Shown: one piece after another, positions 24,722 to 34,170 of the stretch
Position numbering within the stretch: position 1 is the first letter of the stretch
How the letters are laid out: every line of letters starts with the position of its first letter
Position numbers and translations under genes: made by a program
Origin: Nostoc sp. NMS9
GTDB lineage: Bacteria; Cyanobacteriota; Cyanobacteriia; Cyanobacteriales; Nostocaceae
Length of the DNA: 64,000 nucleotides
Direction of reading: 5' to 3'
Assembly (NCBI RefSeq): GCF_017114995.1
Contig: NZ_JABXKL010000039.1
Coordinates: 1-64,000 of the forward strand
Notes under the pieces: model-generated
What the model saw: the letters and a program-made list of their open reading frames with translations, nothing else
What the model was told of the DNA's origin: nothing
Database searches by the model: none

Positions 24722-24868
24722 ATGAGTGATTTACCGATAATACAGAAAACATACGATTTGATCAAGTGGGATGTACCAATTTTAAATCGTCTGCCCAAAG
24801 ATCATAAATTCTTACTGGGAAATCAGATAATTACACAATTATCAGCTTTAAGTGTACCTATTAATTAG
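24722..24868 (+). pseudogene. avd: Truncated avd (DGR accessory protein) gene
   Basis: Hand translation from the ATG at 24722 gives 48 residues starting MSDLPIIQKTYDLIKWDVPI and continuing LNRLPKDHKFLLGNQIIT, which matches the start of the four-helix Avd accessory proteins of DGRs. A normal Avd is well over 100 aa. Here similarity ends after about residue 38 and a stop follows. It lies 99 bp after the variable-region gene, the usual position of avd, ahead of template repeat and reverse transcriptase, which are missing. It is therefore a relic of a DGR cassette. Confidence 0.7.
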
Positions 24869-24937
24869 ATAGGTGCGTATTCTTTCTGCCAACGCGCATC
24901 CTGGTTATCGCTCCCTCAGAGTTTGAGTTCACTCCAT

Positions 24938-25348
24938 TTACATCGAATCGCAAACTAACCTGTTGAATAAAGACACAGAAATAATCGTTGTCTTTACCAA
25001 AGTTTGCGCGTGATTAAAATCAGAATCACCCGTAATCAAAAAATCTGCCTCGGCTGCTAAAGCACAAGCTAAAAACTTTGCATCTTTTCTATCTCTAGGA
25101 AAATCAATTTCCACATTTACATCAATTAGTGTTGGAAATGTATCAATAATTTCACACCATGACGCTCTCACTTCATCTGTCAATTTAAACTTAGGCCGAC
25201 TTAACACCTCTTTATATTCCCCTACAATTTCTTCAGAAACAATCCATTCCCAGTGGGGATTATCAAAAATAAACTGAATAACTGCTCTTGGTACTCCACC
25301 CTTAAGGACACCAGAAACTAAAACATTCGTGTCAACAACAACTTTCAT
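24938..25348 (-). CDS. PIN-domain toxin (VapC-like)
   Basis: 136 aa. The PIN fold shows VVVDTNVLVSGVL (Asp6), a central Glu (SEEIVGEYKEVLSRP), then FPRDRKDAKFLACALAAEA and LITGDSDF with the further acidic metal ligands. It is probably an RNA endonuclease acting as the toxin of a toxin-antitoxin pair. The ATG overlaps the stop of the antitoxin gene as ATGA. Confidence 0.85.
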   Translation of the reverse strand: MKVVVDTNVLVSGVLKGGVPRAVIQFIFDNPHWEWIVSEEIVGEYKEVLSRPKFKLTDEVRASWCEIIDTFPTLIDVNVEIDFPRDRKDAKFLACALAAEADFLITGDSDFNHAQTLVKTTIISVSLFNRLVCDSM

Positions 25349-25584
25349 TCTCCGCGTCGGTAAGCTTCAATCTCTGCTGCTATTTCTGCTTCGGTAATAT
25401 CTTGTACTTTTGGTAGCGACTGTGTTTTATCAAATAAATCTCTCAGTTTTTTACTAATTTCTGCTCTGGTATTCTCCTCAGCTAAAATAATTATTTCTAC
25501 TCGTTGTCCTACCTGAAAAGGTAAATCAGATAAGATCACTTGCTTTGGATCTGTAATAGTAATGTATTTTTTGTAAGCGTTCAT
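25345..25584 (-). CDS. Antitoxin of the PIN toxin
   Basis: 79 aa. The N-terminus resembles an AbrB/SpoVT-like strand pair (KKYITITDPKQVILSDLPFQ, VGQRVEIIILAEE), followed by a helical tail (EAEIAAEIEAYRRGE) that would bind the toxin. It is coupled to the PIN gene by a 4-bp overlap. The pair sits directly beside the predicted replication origin. Confidence 0.8.
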   Translation of the reverse strand: MNAYKKYITITDPKQVILSDLPFQVGQRVEIIILAEENTRAEISKKLRDLFDKTQSLPKVQDITEAEIAAEIEAYRRGE

Positions 25585-25701
25585 AATTTCTCACTGGCTT
25601 AAAAAACTAAACTGGAGATGGTAGAACACAGGGGTACTGAGACAATAACAAAGCTTCCTGTTTTCCTTATTCTAACGCCGTCCCCCTTACCAAGTTTACC
25701 T

Positions 25702-25923
25702 TGTGGAAAACTTGTGGAAAAACTCTGATATTTTTCCACAAGGTAATTATACTTAATTAAGTTTTAACAGTAGAATATTAAGTTTTCCACAGATTTTTCC
25801 ACAAAAAGTAAGATTTTTTCCACAATCGAAGTGAAATTTAATCAATTTTTAGACGTTACTTAATATTCTTGACTAATTCTTCAGCCGTCAAAGCTCATAA
25901 TTCAGACTCCTGTTTGTGGAAAA
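25702..25923. other. oriC: Probable chromosomal replication origin (oriC)
   Basis: Seven sites match TTTTCCACA or its complement: 25702-25710, 25713-25721 and 25915-25923 (TGTGGAAAA), and 25732-25740, 25783-25791, 25795-25803 and 25816-25824 (TTTTCCACA). Between them 25741-25782 is AT-rich and could unwind. The cluster ends 15 bp from the 3' end of dnaA. DnaA-box clusters beside dnaA define bacterial origins, and the box sequence is the one used in cyanobacteria. Function is inferred. Confidence 0.8.
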
Positions 25924-25937
25924 CTTACAATACATCT

Positions 25938-27320
25938 TCAGGATGGTTTTTGAGAACGGCTAGTCATATTGATGCGATCGCTCAGTTGGCGGATTGTTTG
26001 TGCTAAAGTGCGATCGCTCTCCTGAAGTTGGGTAATTTTATCGCAACTATAGATTACCGTTGTATGGTCTTTACCACCAAACTCCTCGCCTATTCTCGGC
26101 AAACTCAAAGCTGTGTGTTGGCGCATGAGATACATTCCTAATTGACGCGCCCAGCTAATCTCTCTTCGTCGTGAGTTACTTTTGAGGTCATCTATTGAAA
26201 CATCAAAATTATCAGCTACAACCTTTAAAATTGCTTCTGGGGTAGCTGCCATTTTTTCATTAGGTGGTTCTAAAACTGGCGTAATATTTTCCACCGTCAT
26301 CGGTAAACCCCAAATAGAAATATAAGCCACCGCCCGAATTAAAGCTCCTTCTAATTCTCGAATATTAGAAGTATAGTTAGAAGCAATATACTCAATCACG
26401 TCGCGGGGAAGACTAATATTTTCATCCTCAGCTTTTTTCTGTAAAATTGCCATTCTCGTTTCTAAATCTGGCTTTTGGATATCTGCGATTAAGCCCATAG
26501 AAAACCGAGAACAAAGACGTTCTTGCAAGCTAGGAATTTGGTTAGGGGGACGGTCGGAAGCAATCACAACTTGTTTACCAGCTTCATGTAGAGTATTAAA
26601 AGTATAAAAGAATTCCTCTTGGGTATATTCCTTCCCTTCAAGAAACTGAATATCATCAACTAATAAAAGATCAGCGGCTCGGTAATGCTCTCGGAAACTT
26701 TGCATACTATCCTTACGAATCGCAGTAATTAAATCATTAGTAAACTGCTCAGTAGAAACATAAAATATTTTACAATTAGGAGAAATTGCATAGCGATAAT
26801 GACCAATAGCTTGCATAAGATGAGTTTTACCCAAGCCGACACCACCGCATAAAAATAAAGGATTAAATTCTTTACCCGGAGATTCTGCAACTGCCAAAGA
26901 AGCAGCGTGAGCCATCCGATTGTTAGCACCAACTACAAATCGTGAAAAGACATATTTAGAGTTTAAGTCAGTAGTTTTATGATTATGATTAACAACAGCT
27001 TCAGAAATACTGCTGGAATTTGGTGATTCCCAAGCAACCTCGCGTTCACTAAAATGAGAAACTTCATCACCTTGAGCAACGGTAATGTAAATTCCCACAG
27101 GATGACCGAGAATATCTTGTACTACATGAGCAATGGTATTGATGTAATACTTCTGTAACCAATTACGAGCAAATGGGTTAGGAGTGCAGATAACCAAACA
27201 ATTATTTTCTAATCGCTCTGCACTAGCAGTTTTGATCCAAGTTTCAAAGGTAGGTCGGGATAGTTCAAGCTTTAGGCGCTCTAGTACCTGACTCCACAGA
27301 TTTTCTATGGGAATTTCCAT
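25938..27320 (-). CDS. dnaA: Chromosomal replication initiator DnaA
   Basis: 460 aa with all four domains: N-terminal DnaB-contact region ([20 protein letters not shown]), variable linker (about 85-120), AAA+ core with Walker A GGVGLGKT (159-166) and Walker [10 protein letters not shown] (about 218-226), and the C-terminal DNA-binding domain with the signature [15 protein letters not shown]. It binds the boxes found just after its own 3' end and loads the helicase. The ATG at 27320 has AGGTGGTGG upstream. Single transcription unit. Confidence 0.97.
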   Translation of the reverse strand: MEIPIENLWSQVLERLKLELSRPTFETWIKTASAERLENNCLVICTPNPFARNWLQKYYINTIAHVVQDILGHPVGIYITVAQGDEVSHFSEREVAWESPNSSSISEAVVNHNHKTTDLNSKYVFSRFVVGANNRMAHAASLAVAESPGKEFNPLFLCGGVGLGKTHLMQAIGHYRYAISPNCKIFYVSTEQFTNDLITAIRKDSMQSFREHYRAADLLLVDDIQFLEGKEYTQEEFFYTFNTLHEAGKQVVIASDRPPNQIPSLQERLCSRFSMGLIADIQKPDLETRMAILQKKAEDENISLPRDVIEYIASNYTSNIRELEGALIRAVAYISIWGLPMTVENITPVLEPPNEKMAATPEAILKVVADNFDVSIDDLKSNSRRREISWARQLGMYLMRQHTALSLPRIGEEFGGKDHTTVIYSCDKITQLQESDRTLAQTIRQLSDRINMTSRSQKPS

Positions 27321-27484
27321 TATCCACCACCTTTGCTGCTAATCGTCACAATAGAAGAGAAAGCACTAATTTAGCATTGAGACACGCTAGACCTAAAATA
27401 AGCTTTTAAGTTGTAATCATTTTGGGACATACCCAGTAGGCAAGATCCTAACACCCACTGACTGACACGGAGAAGCAACGACAC

Positions 27485-28729
27485 ATGAAGATAACAAACC
27501 ATCACTCAGCACCCAAAAAGATTGAAACCAGGGGTTTACCCCAGAGGTTGTGGATGCTCTCATACGGGGTAGCAGTGGTGTTCCTGGGAAGCTGCTCTCT
27601 TTTACCTGCTAAGACCATTGATAATCAGCAAAGCGATACTCAAGCCCAAAACACAACAGTACCTAATCCGGTAATTGTCCCCCCACAGATTTTCTCTTCA
27701 TCTGGAGATCCTAATTTTGTCGTGAAAGTAGTGCAACAGGTGGGGCCTGCGGTAGTTCGTATTGATTCTTCCCGAACAATCACTTCTCGCGTACCAGACG
27801 AATTTAATAACGATCCATTTTTCCGGCGGTTTTTTGGAGAGGGAACTCCACAGCCTAGACAACGCGTAGAGCGCGGTAGTGGCTCTGGATTTATTATTAA
27901 TTCTTCTGGTCAAATTGTTACCAATGCCCATGTGGTAGATGGTGCTGATAGAGTAACTGTTATACTCAAAGATGGCCGGACTTTTGATGGGAAAGTTTTG
28001 GGTGAAGACCCAGTAACGGATGTGGCAACGATCAAAATTAATGCCAACAATCTGCCAACTTTATCTGTGGGTAACTCCGATGCCTTGCAACCAGGAGAGG
28101 CTGTAATTGCCATTGGTAATCCCTTAGGCTTGAATAATACCGTCACTTCTGGAATTATTAGTGCTACAGGGCGTTCTAGTAGCGAGATCGGTGCTAGTGA
28201 CAAGCGGGTTGATTACATCCAAACGGATGCTGCGATTAACCCTGGTAATTCCGGTGGGCCATTGCTCAATGCTCGTGGTCAAGTGATTGCAATGAATACA
28301 GCGATTATCCGAGGCGCTCAAGGCTTGGGATTTGCTATACCCATTAACACCGTGCAAAGGATTGCCCAGGAATTAATAGCTAAAGGTAAAGTGGATCATC
28401 CTTATTTGGGTGTGCAGATGGTGACATTGACACCAGAAAATAAAGAAAGAATCAAAAAAGTAGCAGGCGATCGCTTAAATCTTACAGCAGATGAAGGCGT
28501 TTTGCTGGTTGACATTGTGCCGCGATCGCCTGCATCTGTAGCTGGGCTACGAGTCGGTGATGTGATTAAAAGCATTAATAGCCAGCCTGTTACTAAAATT
28601 GAAGAAGTACAAAAGCTAGTAGAAAAGAGCAAAATCGGTACTAAATTACCCATAGAAGTGGAACGCAATGGGCAAATTGTCCAAGTAGGAGTTCAACCTG
28701 CTCCTTTGCCCGTCAGACGTGAAGGATGA
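27485..28729 (+). CDS. HtrA/Deg-family serine protease, lipoprotein-type signal
   Basis: 414 aa. A signal with the lipobox-like LGSC (Cys37) suggests membrane anchoring. The trypsin-like domain has His149 (TNAHVVDGA), Asp179 (DPVTDVATI) and Ser256 ([11 protein letters not shown]). A single PDZ domain follows (about 295-405; [28 protein letters not shown]). It belongs to the HhoA/HhoB/HtrA trio of cyanobacteria, which degrade damaged envelope proteins under heat or light stress; which of the three cannot be told. ATG with GGAG about ten bases upstream. Divergent from dnaA. Confidence 0.9.
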   Translation: MKITNHHSAPKKIETRGLPQRLWMLSYGVAVVFLGSCSLLPAKTIDNQQSDTQAQNTTVPNPVIVPPQIFSSSGDPNFVVKVVQQVGPAVVRIDSSRTITSRVPDEFNNDPFFRRFFGEGTPQPRQRVERGSGSGFIINSSGQIVTNAHVVDGADRVTVILKDGRTFDGKVLGEDPVTDVATIKINANNLPTLSVGNSDALQPGEAVIAIGNPLGLNNTVTSGIISATGRSSSEIGASDKRVDYIQTDAAINPGNSGGPLLNARGQVIAMNTAIIRGAQGLGFAIPINTVQRIAQELIAKGKVDHPYLGVQMVTLTPENKERIKKVAGDRLNLTADEGVLLVDIVPRSPASVAGLRVGDVIKSINSQPVTKIEEVQKLVEKSKIGTKLPIEVERNGQIVQVGVQPAPLPVRREG

Positions 28730-28735
28730 TGTTTG

Positions 28736-28868
28736 TCATTTGTCATTGGTCATTTGTCATTTGTCATTTGTCATTTGTCATTTGTCATTTGAAAAACAAC
28801 TGACATACTCCACTCCCCCAATGCCCAATGCCCAATGCCCCATGCCCAATGCCCCATGCCCAATTCCC
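28736..28868. repeat. Two short tandem repeats
   Basis: 28736-28792 contains copies of TCATTTG (one variant TCATTGG). 28819-28868 has copies of CCCAATGC and CCCCATGC. These lie between the protease and def genes and provide a false upstream start for def. Confidence 0.8.
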
Positions 28869-28890
28869 CATTCCTAAAAGGAGTTTTATC

Positions 28891-29421
28891 ATGACTGAAT
28901 TAGCGCCAATAATTCAATTAGGCAATCCAACATTGCGCCAAAAAGCTGCTTGGGTTGAGAATATTCAAGATGAGCAGATCCAAAAATTAATTGAAGATTT
29001 GATCGCCACTGTTGCCAAGGCTAACGGCGTGGGAATTGCTGCGCCTCAAGTAGCACAATCCTATCGTTTATTTATTGTGGCTTCCCGTCCGAATGCCAGG
29101 TATCCCAACGCCCCGGAAATGGAACCTACTGCGATGATTAATCCCCAAATCATTGCTCATTCAACTGAAGTTGTCAAAGATTGGGAAGGTTGTTTAAGTG
29201 TTCCAGGAATTAGGGGGTTAGTTCCTCGGTATAAATCTATTGAGGTGGAATATACTGACTCTCAAGGCAACTTACAAAAACAAGAATTAACCGATTTTAT
29301 AGCTCGGATTTTTCAACACGAGTACGATCATCTTAACGGTATCGTATTTGTAGATCGCCTAGAGAACACTCTCGATATGATTACTGAGCAAGAATACCAA
29401 GAACGAGTAGTTAACAAATAA
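28891..29421 (+). CDS. def: Peptide deformylase
   Basis: 176 aa from the ATG at 28891, chosen because AAGGAG lies eight bases upstream; an earlier in-frame ATG lies in a tandem repeat. All three family motifs are present: GVGIAAPQV, EGCLSVPG (metal Cys) and QHEYDHLNG (two metal His and catalytic Glu). It removes the N-formyl group from new proteins. Confidence 0.95.
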   Translation: MTELAPIIQLGNPTLRQKAAWVENIQDEQIQKLIEDLIATVAKANGVGIAAPQVAQSYRLFIVASRPNARYPNAPEMEPTAMINPQIIAHSTEVVKDWEGCLSVPGIRGLVPRYKSIEVEYTDSQGNLQKQELTDFIARIFQHEYDHLNGIVFVDRLENTLDMITEQEYQERVVNK

Positions 29422-29434
29422 ATGGGAGTGAGAA

Positions 29435-29568
29435 CAATACGGTTCAGTTAAGGTTTTTTGATGAAAATTTTAGATCACAAAGATACGATAAATCGCTGTC
29501 TCTACAAAAGACTGGTTATTGTAGAGACGGCGATTCATCGCGTCTCTTGCCTGAACCGAACAGTATTG
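29435..29568. mobile_element. Hairpin element with nested inverted repeats
   Basis: Outer ends CAATACGGTTCAGTTAAGG and the inverse at 29550-29568 pair imperfectly. Inside, 29486-29507 and 29519-29540 form a 22-bp stem (CGATAAATCGCTGTCTCTAC) with an 11-base loop. It is non-coding. It looks like a small mobile palindromic element, and the stem could also stop transcription after def. Confidence 0.5.
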
Positions 29569-29658
29569 GGAGTGGGGAGTGGGAAGTAGTATATTAATTA
29601 CGAATTACGAATTACGTTAGCGCAGCGGTAGCGACGCAGGAGCGTCATTACGAATTAT

Positions 29659-31350
29659 TTAAGCGTGTGATTCGCAAACTCGTTCACCCCGCCATAATTG
29701 ATATAGCCGTGTTGCTGGCATAGTCATATATAAAACATCACCATCACTGAGGTTAGTTTCTAATAAATCCCAACCATGAAGGGTTTGGTGATTTGTTTCT
29801 ACGTACAAAGGTACACAATCAGCAGACATCGCTACATCTTTTACCCACTGACCGCAAAAGACGTGTGAAGCTGTAATCACAGTTGCAAAAGCTACCCAAA
29901 GACTATCGGCTGTGATGCCATTGCCCAGGATACGTCCCCCTAGTGCAGCAGCAGCAAAAGCTGGCGCTGCCAGTTCAGCCGGACTCAGTACGGCCTCAAA
30001 GCCAAATAGCTGTTGTGCTATGCCAGCAAAATCAGGATCGGCATAATGAACAATCACCGGAATACTGGGTGCCAAACCTTTGGCTTTGAGGGCAATTTCC
30101 AAATTGGTAGCATCATTGCTAGTAACAGTAATCACTGCGGCGGCAGAGGCTATATTGCTGGCTTTGAGTATTGTGCGGAAACTGGCATCGCCCTGAATGA
30201 CGGGGATACCCAGTTCGCGGGCGGTGTTGATATATTTGTTGTTGGAGTCGGGTTCAACTACTACAACTTCATATCCACTGGCGTGGAGTTGCTGGACAAT
30301 TCTCACTCCAATACCACTCAAGCCACAGACAATGTAGTGATATCGCTGGGGAATTCGGGCTGCATCCCAAAATTGCTTAAAGCGGCTTCCTAAGACAAAA
30401 TCGGTGAGCATGGCATACCAAATACCAATCACCACTGCTCCAATCAGCATCATCACAACAGTAAATAACTTAATACTGTTAGGAGCATTTTCTACTACTT
30501 TGTCATTACCACCGGCTCCGGTAATCATGCCTACAGAAAAATATAGAGCATCGACAGGAGACAAACTCAACTCAGCCGACATATAGGTGAATGTAGCGAT
30601 CGCAATAACTGTTAATAGTGCAATAGCACCCACCACTACTGATCGCCCGTGTTCCTGAAACTGCCTAAGATTAGTCATAACTTTCAGCAGTTTTCTAATC
30701 AACGATCTCCGGGGAGAACGGATGCGGGGTTGTGTACCAATAATTAAGCGATCGCCTACTTGGATCTCTTGGCCAGATATGACAGCTGATACCAAATCCA
30801 TCTCACCTTTGACTGGTAAGTAATAAATTAGCATCCGCGATCGGTCTTCCCACAATTCACTCAGCTTTCGACCCTTCCAAAAGTGGTTTTCATCAATGTA
30901 TTCTTCGTGAATTGGCCAAGTTTGCTGAAATAATTTGATTTGTCCGATCGCTCGGTTTCCCAGCGCTGCAAAGGTGAATACGGGTGCTGCTAATCCGACA
31001 ACACTCATACTCAAATGGTCTGGCAAACTTTGATCTAGGCGCTCTCCTAAATTTGTATTATAAAAACGGTTGATAATCCGAATCTGGGGATTCAGCACCC
31101 GCGCTTGCATCATAATAGATAAATTCAGAGCATCTTTAGATCCAGCGATGACTAAAGTGTGCGCCTGTTGAATTCCTGCTGCTGTCAGGGTAGAAGCTGC
31201 TTGTAAATCTCCAACAATCACATCTCCTGCTGTTTCGCCAGGGATAGATTGGTGATGAATGCCAACAACGAAGGCTCCCTGATGTCTCAGCAGACGAAAG
31301 GTTTTATATCCGGTACGTCCTAAGCCACAAACAATAATTCTGGGTTTCAT
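29659..31350 (-). CDS. RCK/TrkA-N protein with potassium-channel-like core
   Basis: 563 aa. N-terminal Rossmann RCK domain (RIIVCGLGRTGYKTFRLL, about 1-140) plus TrkA-C-like part. A two-helix pore module follows at about 235-325 (VVVGAIALLTVIAIATFTYM, ALYFSVGMITGAGGND, VVMMLIGAVVIGIWYAML). A second RCK unit (IVCGLSGIGVRIVQQLHASG, about 340-550) ends the protein. The layout resembles ligand-gated K+ channels, but the selectivity filter TVGYG reads TGAGG, so ion selectivity is uncertain. RCK domains bind NAD(H) or nucleotides. No Shine-Dalgarno is evident. Confidence 0.8.
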   Translation of the reverse strand: MKPRIIVCGLGRTGYKTFRLLRHQGAFVVGIHHQSIPGETAGDVIVGDLQAASTLTAAGIQQAHTLVIAGSKDALNLSIMMQARVLNPQIRIINRFYNTNLGERLDQSLPDHLSMSVVGLAAPVFTFAALGNRAIGQIKLFQQTWPIHEEYIDENHFWKGRKLSELWEDRSRMLIYYLPVKGEMDLVSAVISGQEIQVGDRLIIGTQPRIRSPRRSLIRKLLKVMTNLRQFQEHGRSVVVGAIALLTVIAIATFTYMSAELSLSPVDALYFSVGMITGAGGNDKVVENAPNSIKLFTVVMMLIGAVVIGIWYAMLTDFVLGSRFKQFWDAARIPQRYHYIVCGLSGIGVRIVQQLHASGYEVVVVEPDSNNKYINTARELGIPVIQGDASFRTILKASNIASAAAVITVTSNDATNLEIALKAKGLAPSIPVIVHYADPDFAGIAQQLFGFEAVLSPAELAAPAFAAAALGGRILGNGITADSLWVAFATVITASHVFCGQWVKDVAMSADCVPLYVETNHQTLHGWDLLETNLSDGDVLYMTMPATRLYQLWRGERVCESHA

Positions 31351-31477
31351 GAAACGGCAGCATCTTTTACAGGTAGGGCTGCATTTCTAGTTAGTTATCA
31401 ATATTGTTGCCCATTTTCCTGGAATATTACTGTAGCTGACAACACGATTGTTTTAATTGGAGGCAGGAGGCAATAAC

Positions 31478-31523
31478 AATTCAAAATTCAAAATTCAAAA
31501 TTCAAAATTCAAAATTCAAAATT
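31478..31523. repeat. Short tandem repeat ATTCAAAAT
   Basis: About five copies of the 9-mer AATTCAAAA lie between the RCK gene and ddl. A dispersed GCGCAGCGTCTCGTAGAGCA repeat follows near 31550. Confidence 0.8.
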
Positions 31524-31665
31524 GTACCCTTACAGGGATCTTGCTCGGCGCAGCGTCTCGTAGAGCAGAGAGTTTCAGATGGGGATATAAAATAATATAG
31601 AAAAATATGGCAATTTTTGTAGGTTGTGATACGCTATCTGCTTGAGAAGTGTGGAGGAGCCGAAA

Positions 31666-32766
31666 ATGACTAAGCTGCGGGTAGGGTTACTGTTTGGCGG
31701 TCGTTCGGGAGAACATGAAGTTTCGATCAACTCAGCACGGGCGATCGCTAAAGCCTTAAGTGCAGAGGAAAATGCTAGTAAGTACGAAATACTGCCTTTT
31801 TACATCCAAAAAGATGGCCGCTGGCTGGCAGGAGAAGCACCCGAAAAGGTTTTAGCAACCGGCAGTCCGCTACTAGAATCGGAAGAATCAACTTCTGAGG
31901 GAAATCTGACATTCAACCCTCAAGCCCAAACCCTGAGCAATTGGCAATCTCCCTCTCAAGTTGCCCAAGTAGACGTTTGGTTTCCCATTCTCCACGGCCC
32001 CAATGGTGAAGACGGGACAATTCAAGGGTTACTCACCTTGATGCAAGTCCCTTTTGTCGGTTCTGGGGTGTTAGGTTCGGCAATGGGAATGGATAAAATT
32101 GCCATGAAAATGGCCTTTGAGCAAGCGGGACTACCACAGGTAAAATACAAAGCGGTAACTAGAACGCAGGTTTGGTCTAATCCGTGCGTATTTCCGAAAC
32201 TATGTGATGAAATTGAGGCAGCATTAGGTTATCCAGCTTTTGTCAAGCCTGCGAATTTGGGTTCATCGGTGGGTATTGCCAAAGTGCGATCGCGCCAAGA
32301 ATTAGAAGCTGCTTTAGATAGTGCTGCCAGTTACGATCGCCGACTAGTTGTAGAAGCTGGTGTCGTCGCTAGAGAAGTTGAGTGTGCCGTTTTAGGTAAC
32401 GATCAACCCCAAGCCTCTGTCATTGGAGAGATTACTTATGACAGCGATTTTTATGATTATGAAACTAAATATACTGAGGGTCGGGCAGATTTACTGATTC
32501 CTGCACAGCTTCCAGAGGCGATCGCTCGTCAAATTCAGGATATGGCTTTGCAAGCTTTTGCCGCTGTTGACGCTGCTGGGTTAGCAAGGGTAGATTTTTT
32601 CTATGTGGAAGCAACACAAGAAGTATTTATTAACGAAATCAATACGTTGCCAGGCTTTACTGCGACGAGTATGTATCCCCAACTCTGGGCCCATAGCGGA
32701 GTCCCCTTTCCAGAATTAGTCGATCGGTTAATTCAACTTGCTCTTGAAAGGCATTCTCCTAGCTGA
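31666..32766 (+). CDS. ddl: D-alanine--D-alanine ligase
   Basis: 366 aa from the ATG at 31666 (GGAGG upstream, 9 bases); a TTG at 31642 is not preferred. ATP-grasp enzyme that joins two D-Ala for peptidoglycan. Motifs: [82 protein letters not shown]. It is followed by a two-helix membrane protein, as in other Nostoc genomes, where division genes lie near. Confidence 0.95.
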   Translation: MTKLRVGLLFGGRSGEHEVSINSARAIAKALSAEENASKYEILPFYIQKDGRWLAGEAPEKVLATGSPLLESEESTSEGNLTFNPQAQTLSNWQSPSQVAQVDVWFPILHGPNGEDGTIQGLLTLMQVPFVGSGVLGSAMGMDKIAMKMAFEQAGLPQVKYKAVTRTQVWSNPCVFPKLCDEIEAALGYPAFVKPANLGSSVGIAKVRSRQELEAALDSAASYDRRLVVEAGVVAREVECAVLGNDQPQASVIGEITYDSDFYDYETKYTEGRADLLIPAQLPEAIARQIQDMALQAFAAVDAAGLARVDFFYVEATQEVFINEINTLPGFTATSMYPQLWAHSGVPFPELVDRLIQLALERHSPS

Positions 32767-32966
32767 GAAAGGAAATAAACGAATTGATTTCCGATTATTA
32801 CGGTAAAAAGTCACAATAAATACAGAACTTTCGCAAAATTTAGCCAGATTTTGTAGCATCTGTTTTACAAAAAAGCTACTAAAATCTGAACTTTGTTACG
32901 GATACCTGATGCTTGACTCCTCCAGTACAATTTATTGACTAGAGGGGTACAAATCTGAAAGTAATC

Positions 32967-33617
32967 ATGGAAAAAAGTCAGAATGTACAGCGCGAGCGAA
33001 CCCATTTAAAAAGGGCTACTCCAGAGCTGACAAACAGGAAATCGAGACTAAGAAACAGCTCGAATGTTCTGATATATCTGGTTGCACATCATCCTTGGCT
33101 ATTGTTGACTGGGTGTTTAGCCATGTTTCTGGGAGGTGGCGCCTTTGCCTTATATAGCTTAGGTAATGCTGGCTCCGTGCCACAAGAAGAACCAGAAAAA
33201 ATCCCAGTTATAGTTGAAGAACCAATCAGTCCGCCCTCTGAGAATAGCAATCCTACACCTTTATGGCTGGTTGCTGCGATCGTTCTCAGCTGTGGTGGTG
33301 GTTCCTTGCTGATTTTCCGAGTGCTTAACCGCACAAAGCAACCACAAAAAGTTCAAAAACAGGTTAATCGCCATCAGGTACGCTTGGCACAGAAGCATTA
33401 CCAAAAATTGGAACCACATCTTCCCAAGAGTCAGCCAATTTTTGTGGCACAGCCACAACTAATGCCCCTTATGCAGATGCAACCTAAAACAAAGCATCTG
33501 GTAACTGTTCTACCAGCAGAACACAAGCACCACCTGGATACGCGCACAGAACCTTTAGCAGACTTGATGGATCTTCGTAAAAATAGTTCATTGTCTGCCA
33601 TTTTACGCCAGTATTAA
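32967..33617 (+). CDS. Membrane protein with two helices, downstream of ddl
   Basis: 216 aa. Helices at about 43-66 (WLLLTGCLAMFLGGGAFALY) and 97-117 (PLWLVAAIVLSCGGGSLLIF) are separated by an acidic Pro-rich loop. The N-terminus is basic, and the C-terminal tail is long, with many Gln, Lys and His. No family recognised. The position after ddl hints at a role in the cell wall or division (inference only). An intrinsic terminator follows. Confidence 0.65.
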   Translation: MEKSQNVQRERTHLKRATPELTNRKSRLRNSSNVLIYLVAHHPWLLLTGCLAMFLGGGAFALYSLGNAGSVPQEEPEKIPVIVEEPISPPSENSNPTPLWLVAAIVLSCGGGSLLIFRVLNRTKQPQKVQKQVNRHQVRLAQKHYQKLEPHLPKSQPIFVAQPQLMPLMQMQPKTKHLVTVLPAEHKHHLDTRTEPLADLMDLRKNSSLSAILRQY

Positions 33618-33675
33618 TACTACGGTAAAGTAAAACCCCGTTAAATTAACACTTTTTGCCAATTAGCTTGGTTTA

Positions 33676-33712
33676 GATTCCCGACTTTCTCTAAGAAGTC
33701 GGGAATCTTGTT
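33676..33712 (+). terminator. Intrinsic terminator
   Basis: A perfect 12-bp stem, GATTCCCGACTT (33676-33687) with AAGTCGGGAATC (33696-33707), and TTGTTATG after it, 59 bp past the preceding stop codon. Confidence 0.75.
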
Positions 33713-33758
33713 ATGTACGAATCATTTATTTGCTATATAGCGGTTTAACTGCTTTTAA

Positions 33759-33983
33759 AAAGTTAGATATGAGCAATTAGGAAATTTAAAAACTTGCCAA
33801 AATGGCAACCAGGTTTTGATTATTCAAGTTAAATTGTATGAAGATAAACGACTTCAAGGGTTTGATTATCAGGGACTACCACCTAAGCAAATTCCTTTTG
33901 TAAAACACTATTTACTAAGTGATTTACAAAAACAAAAAGCTATCTATAATAATTATTTGCCGAGTATTTATCTCAGTAAATAA
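33759..33983 (+). pseudogene. Gene remnant without a start
   Basis: A 74-codon open frame with protein-like composition (NGNQVLIIQVKLYEDKRLQG, PPKQIPFVKHYLLSDLQKQK, YNNYLPSIYLSK) ends at TAA 33981-33983. There is no ATG, and a stop lies directly upstream at 33756. It looks like the C-terminal end of a lost gene. Family not recognised. Confidence 0.4.
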
Positions 33984-33999
33984 ATTCAATAATCAGGTT

Positions 34000-34170
34000 T
34001 GGCATTTGCTGCAACAGGAATATTAAATGCGTGCAGGCGTTGTTGTTGAACTACGCATTAGCCCCCAAATAGCGGGTAACGTCTGTATACATTCCTGTTC
34101 ACTTCAGCAGCAAATGGTAGAGTGGGAGTTTGAAAGCTGACTGATATGCTTCCTCCCACTCTCTTTTTAT
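34000..34170 (+). ncRNA. Candidate structured small RNA with terminator
   Basis: A long-range stem pairs CATTTGCTGC (34003-34012) with GCAGCAAATG (34107-34116). It is continued by AACAGGAAT (34013-34021) with ATTCCTGTT (34091-34099), leaving a 7-base bulge. Inside, AATGCGT/ACGCATT and CAGGCGTT/AACGTCTG are interlocked pairings (pseudoknot or switch). A perfect 10-bp stem, AGAGTGGGAG with CTCCCACTCT, and CTTTTTATC follows (34119-34170), a typical terminator. There is no coding frame. It could be a known cyanobacterial sRNA that I cannot name. Confidence 0.5.

Noticed and set aside
24868..24937. Possible template repeat of the DGR after the avd remnant
   Set aside because: The sequence shows no resemblance to the variable region at 24481-24605.
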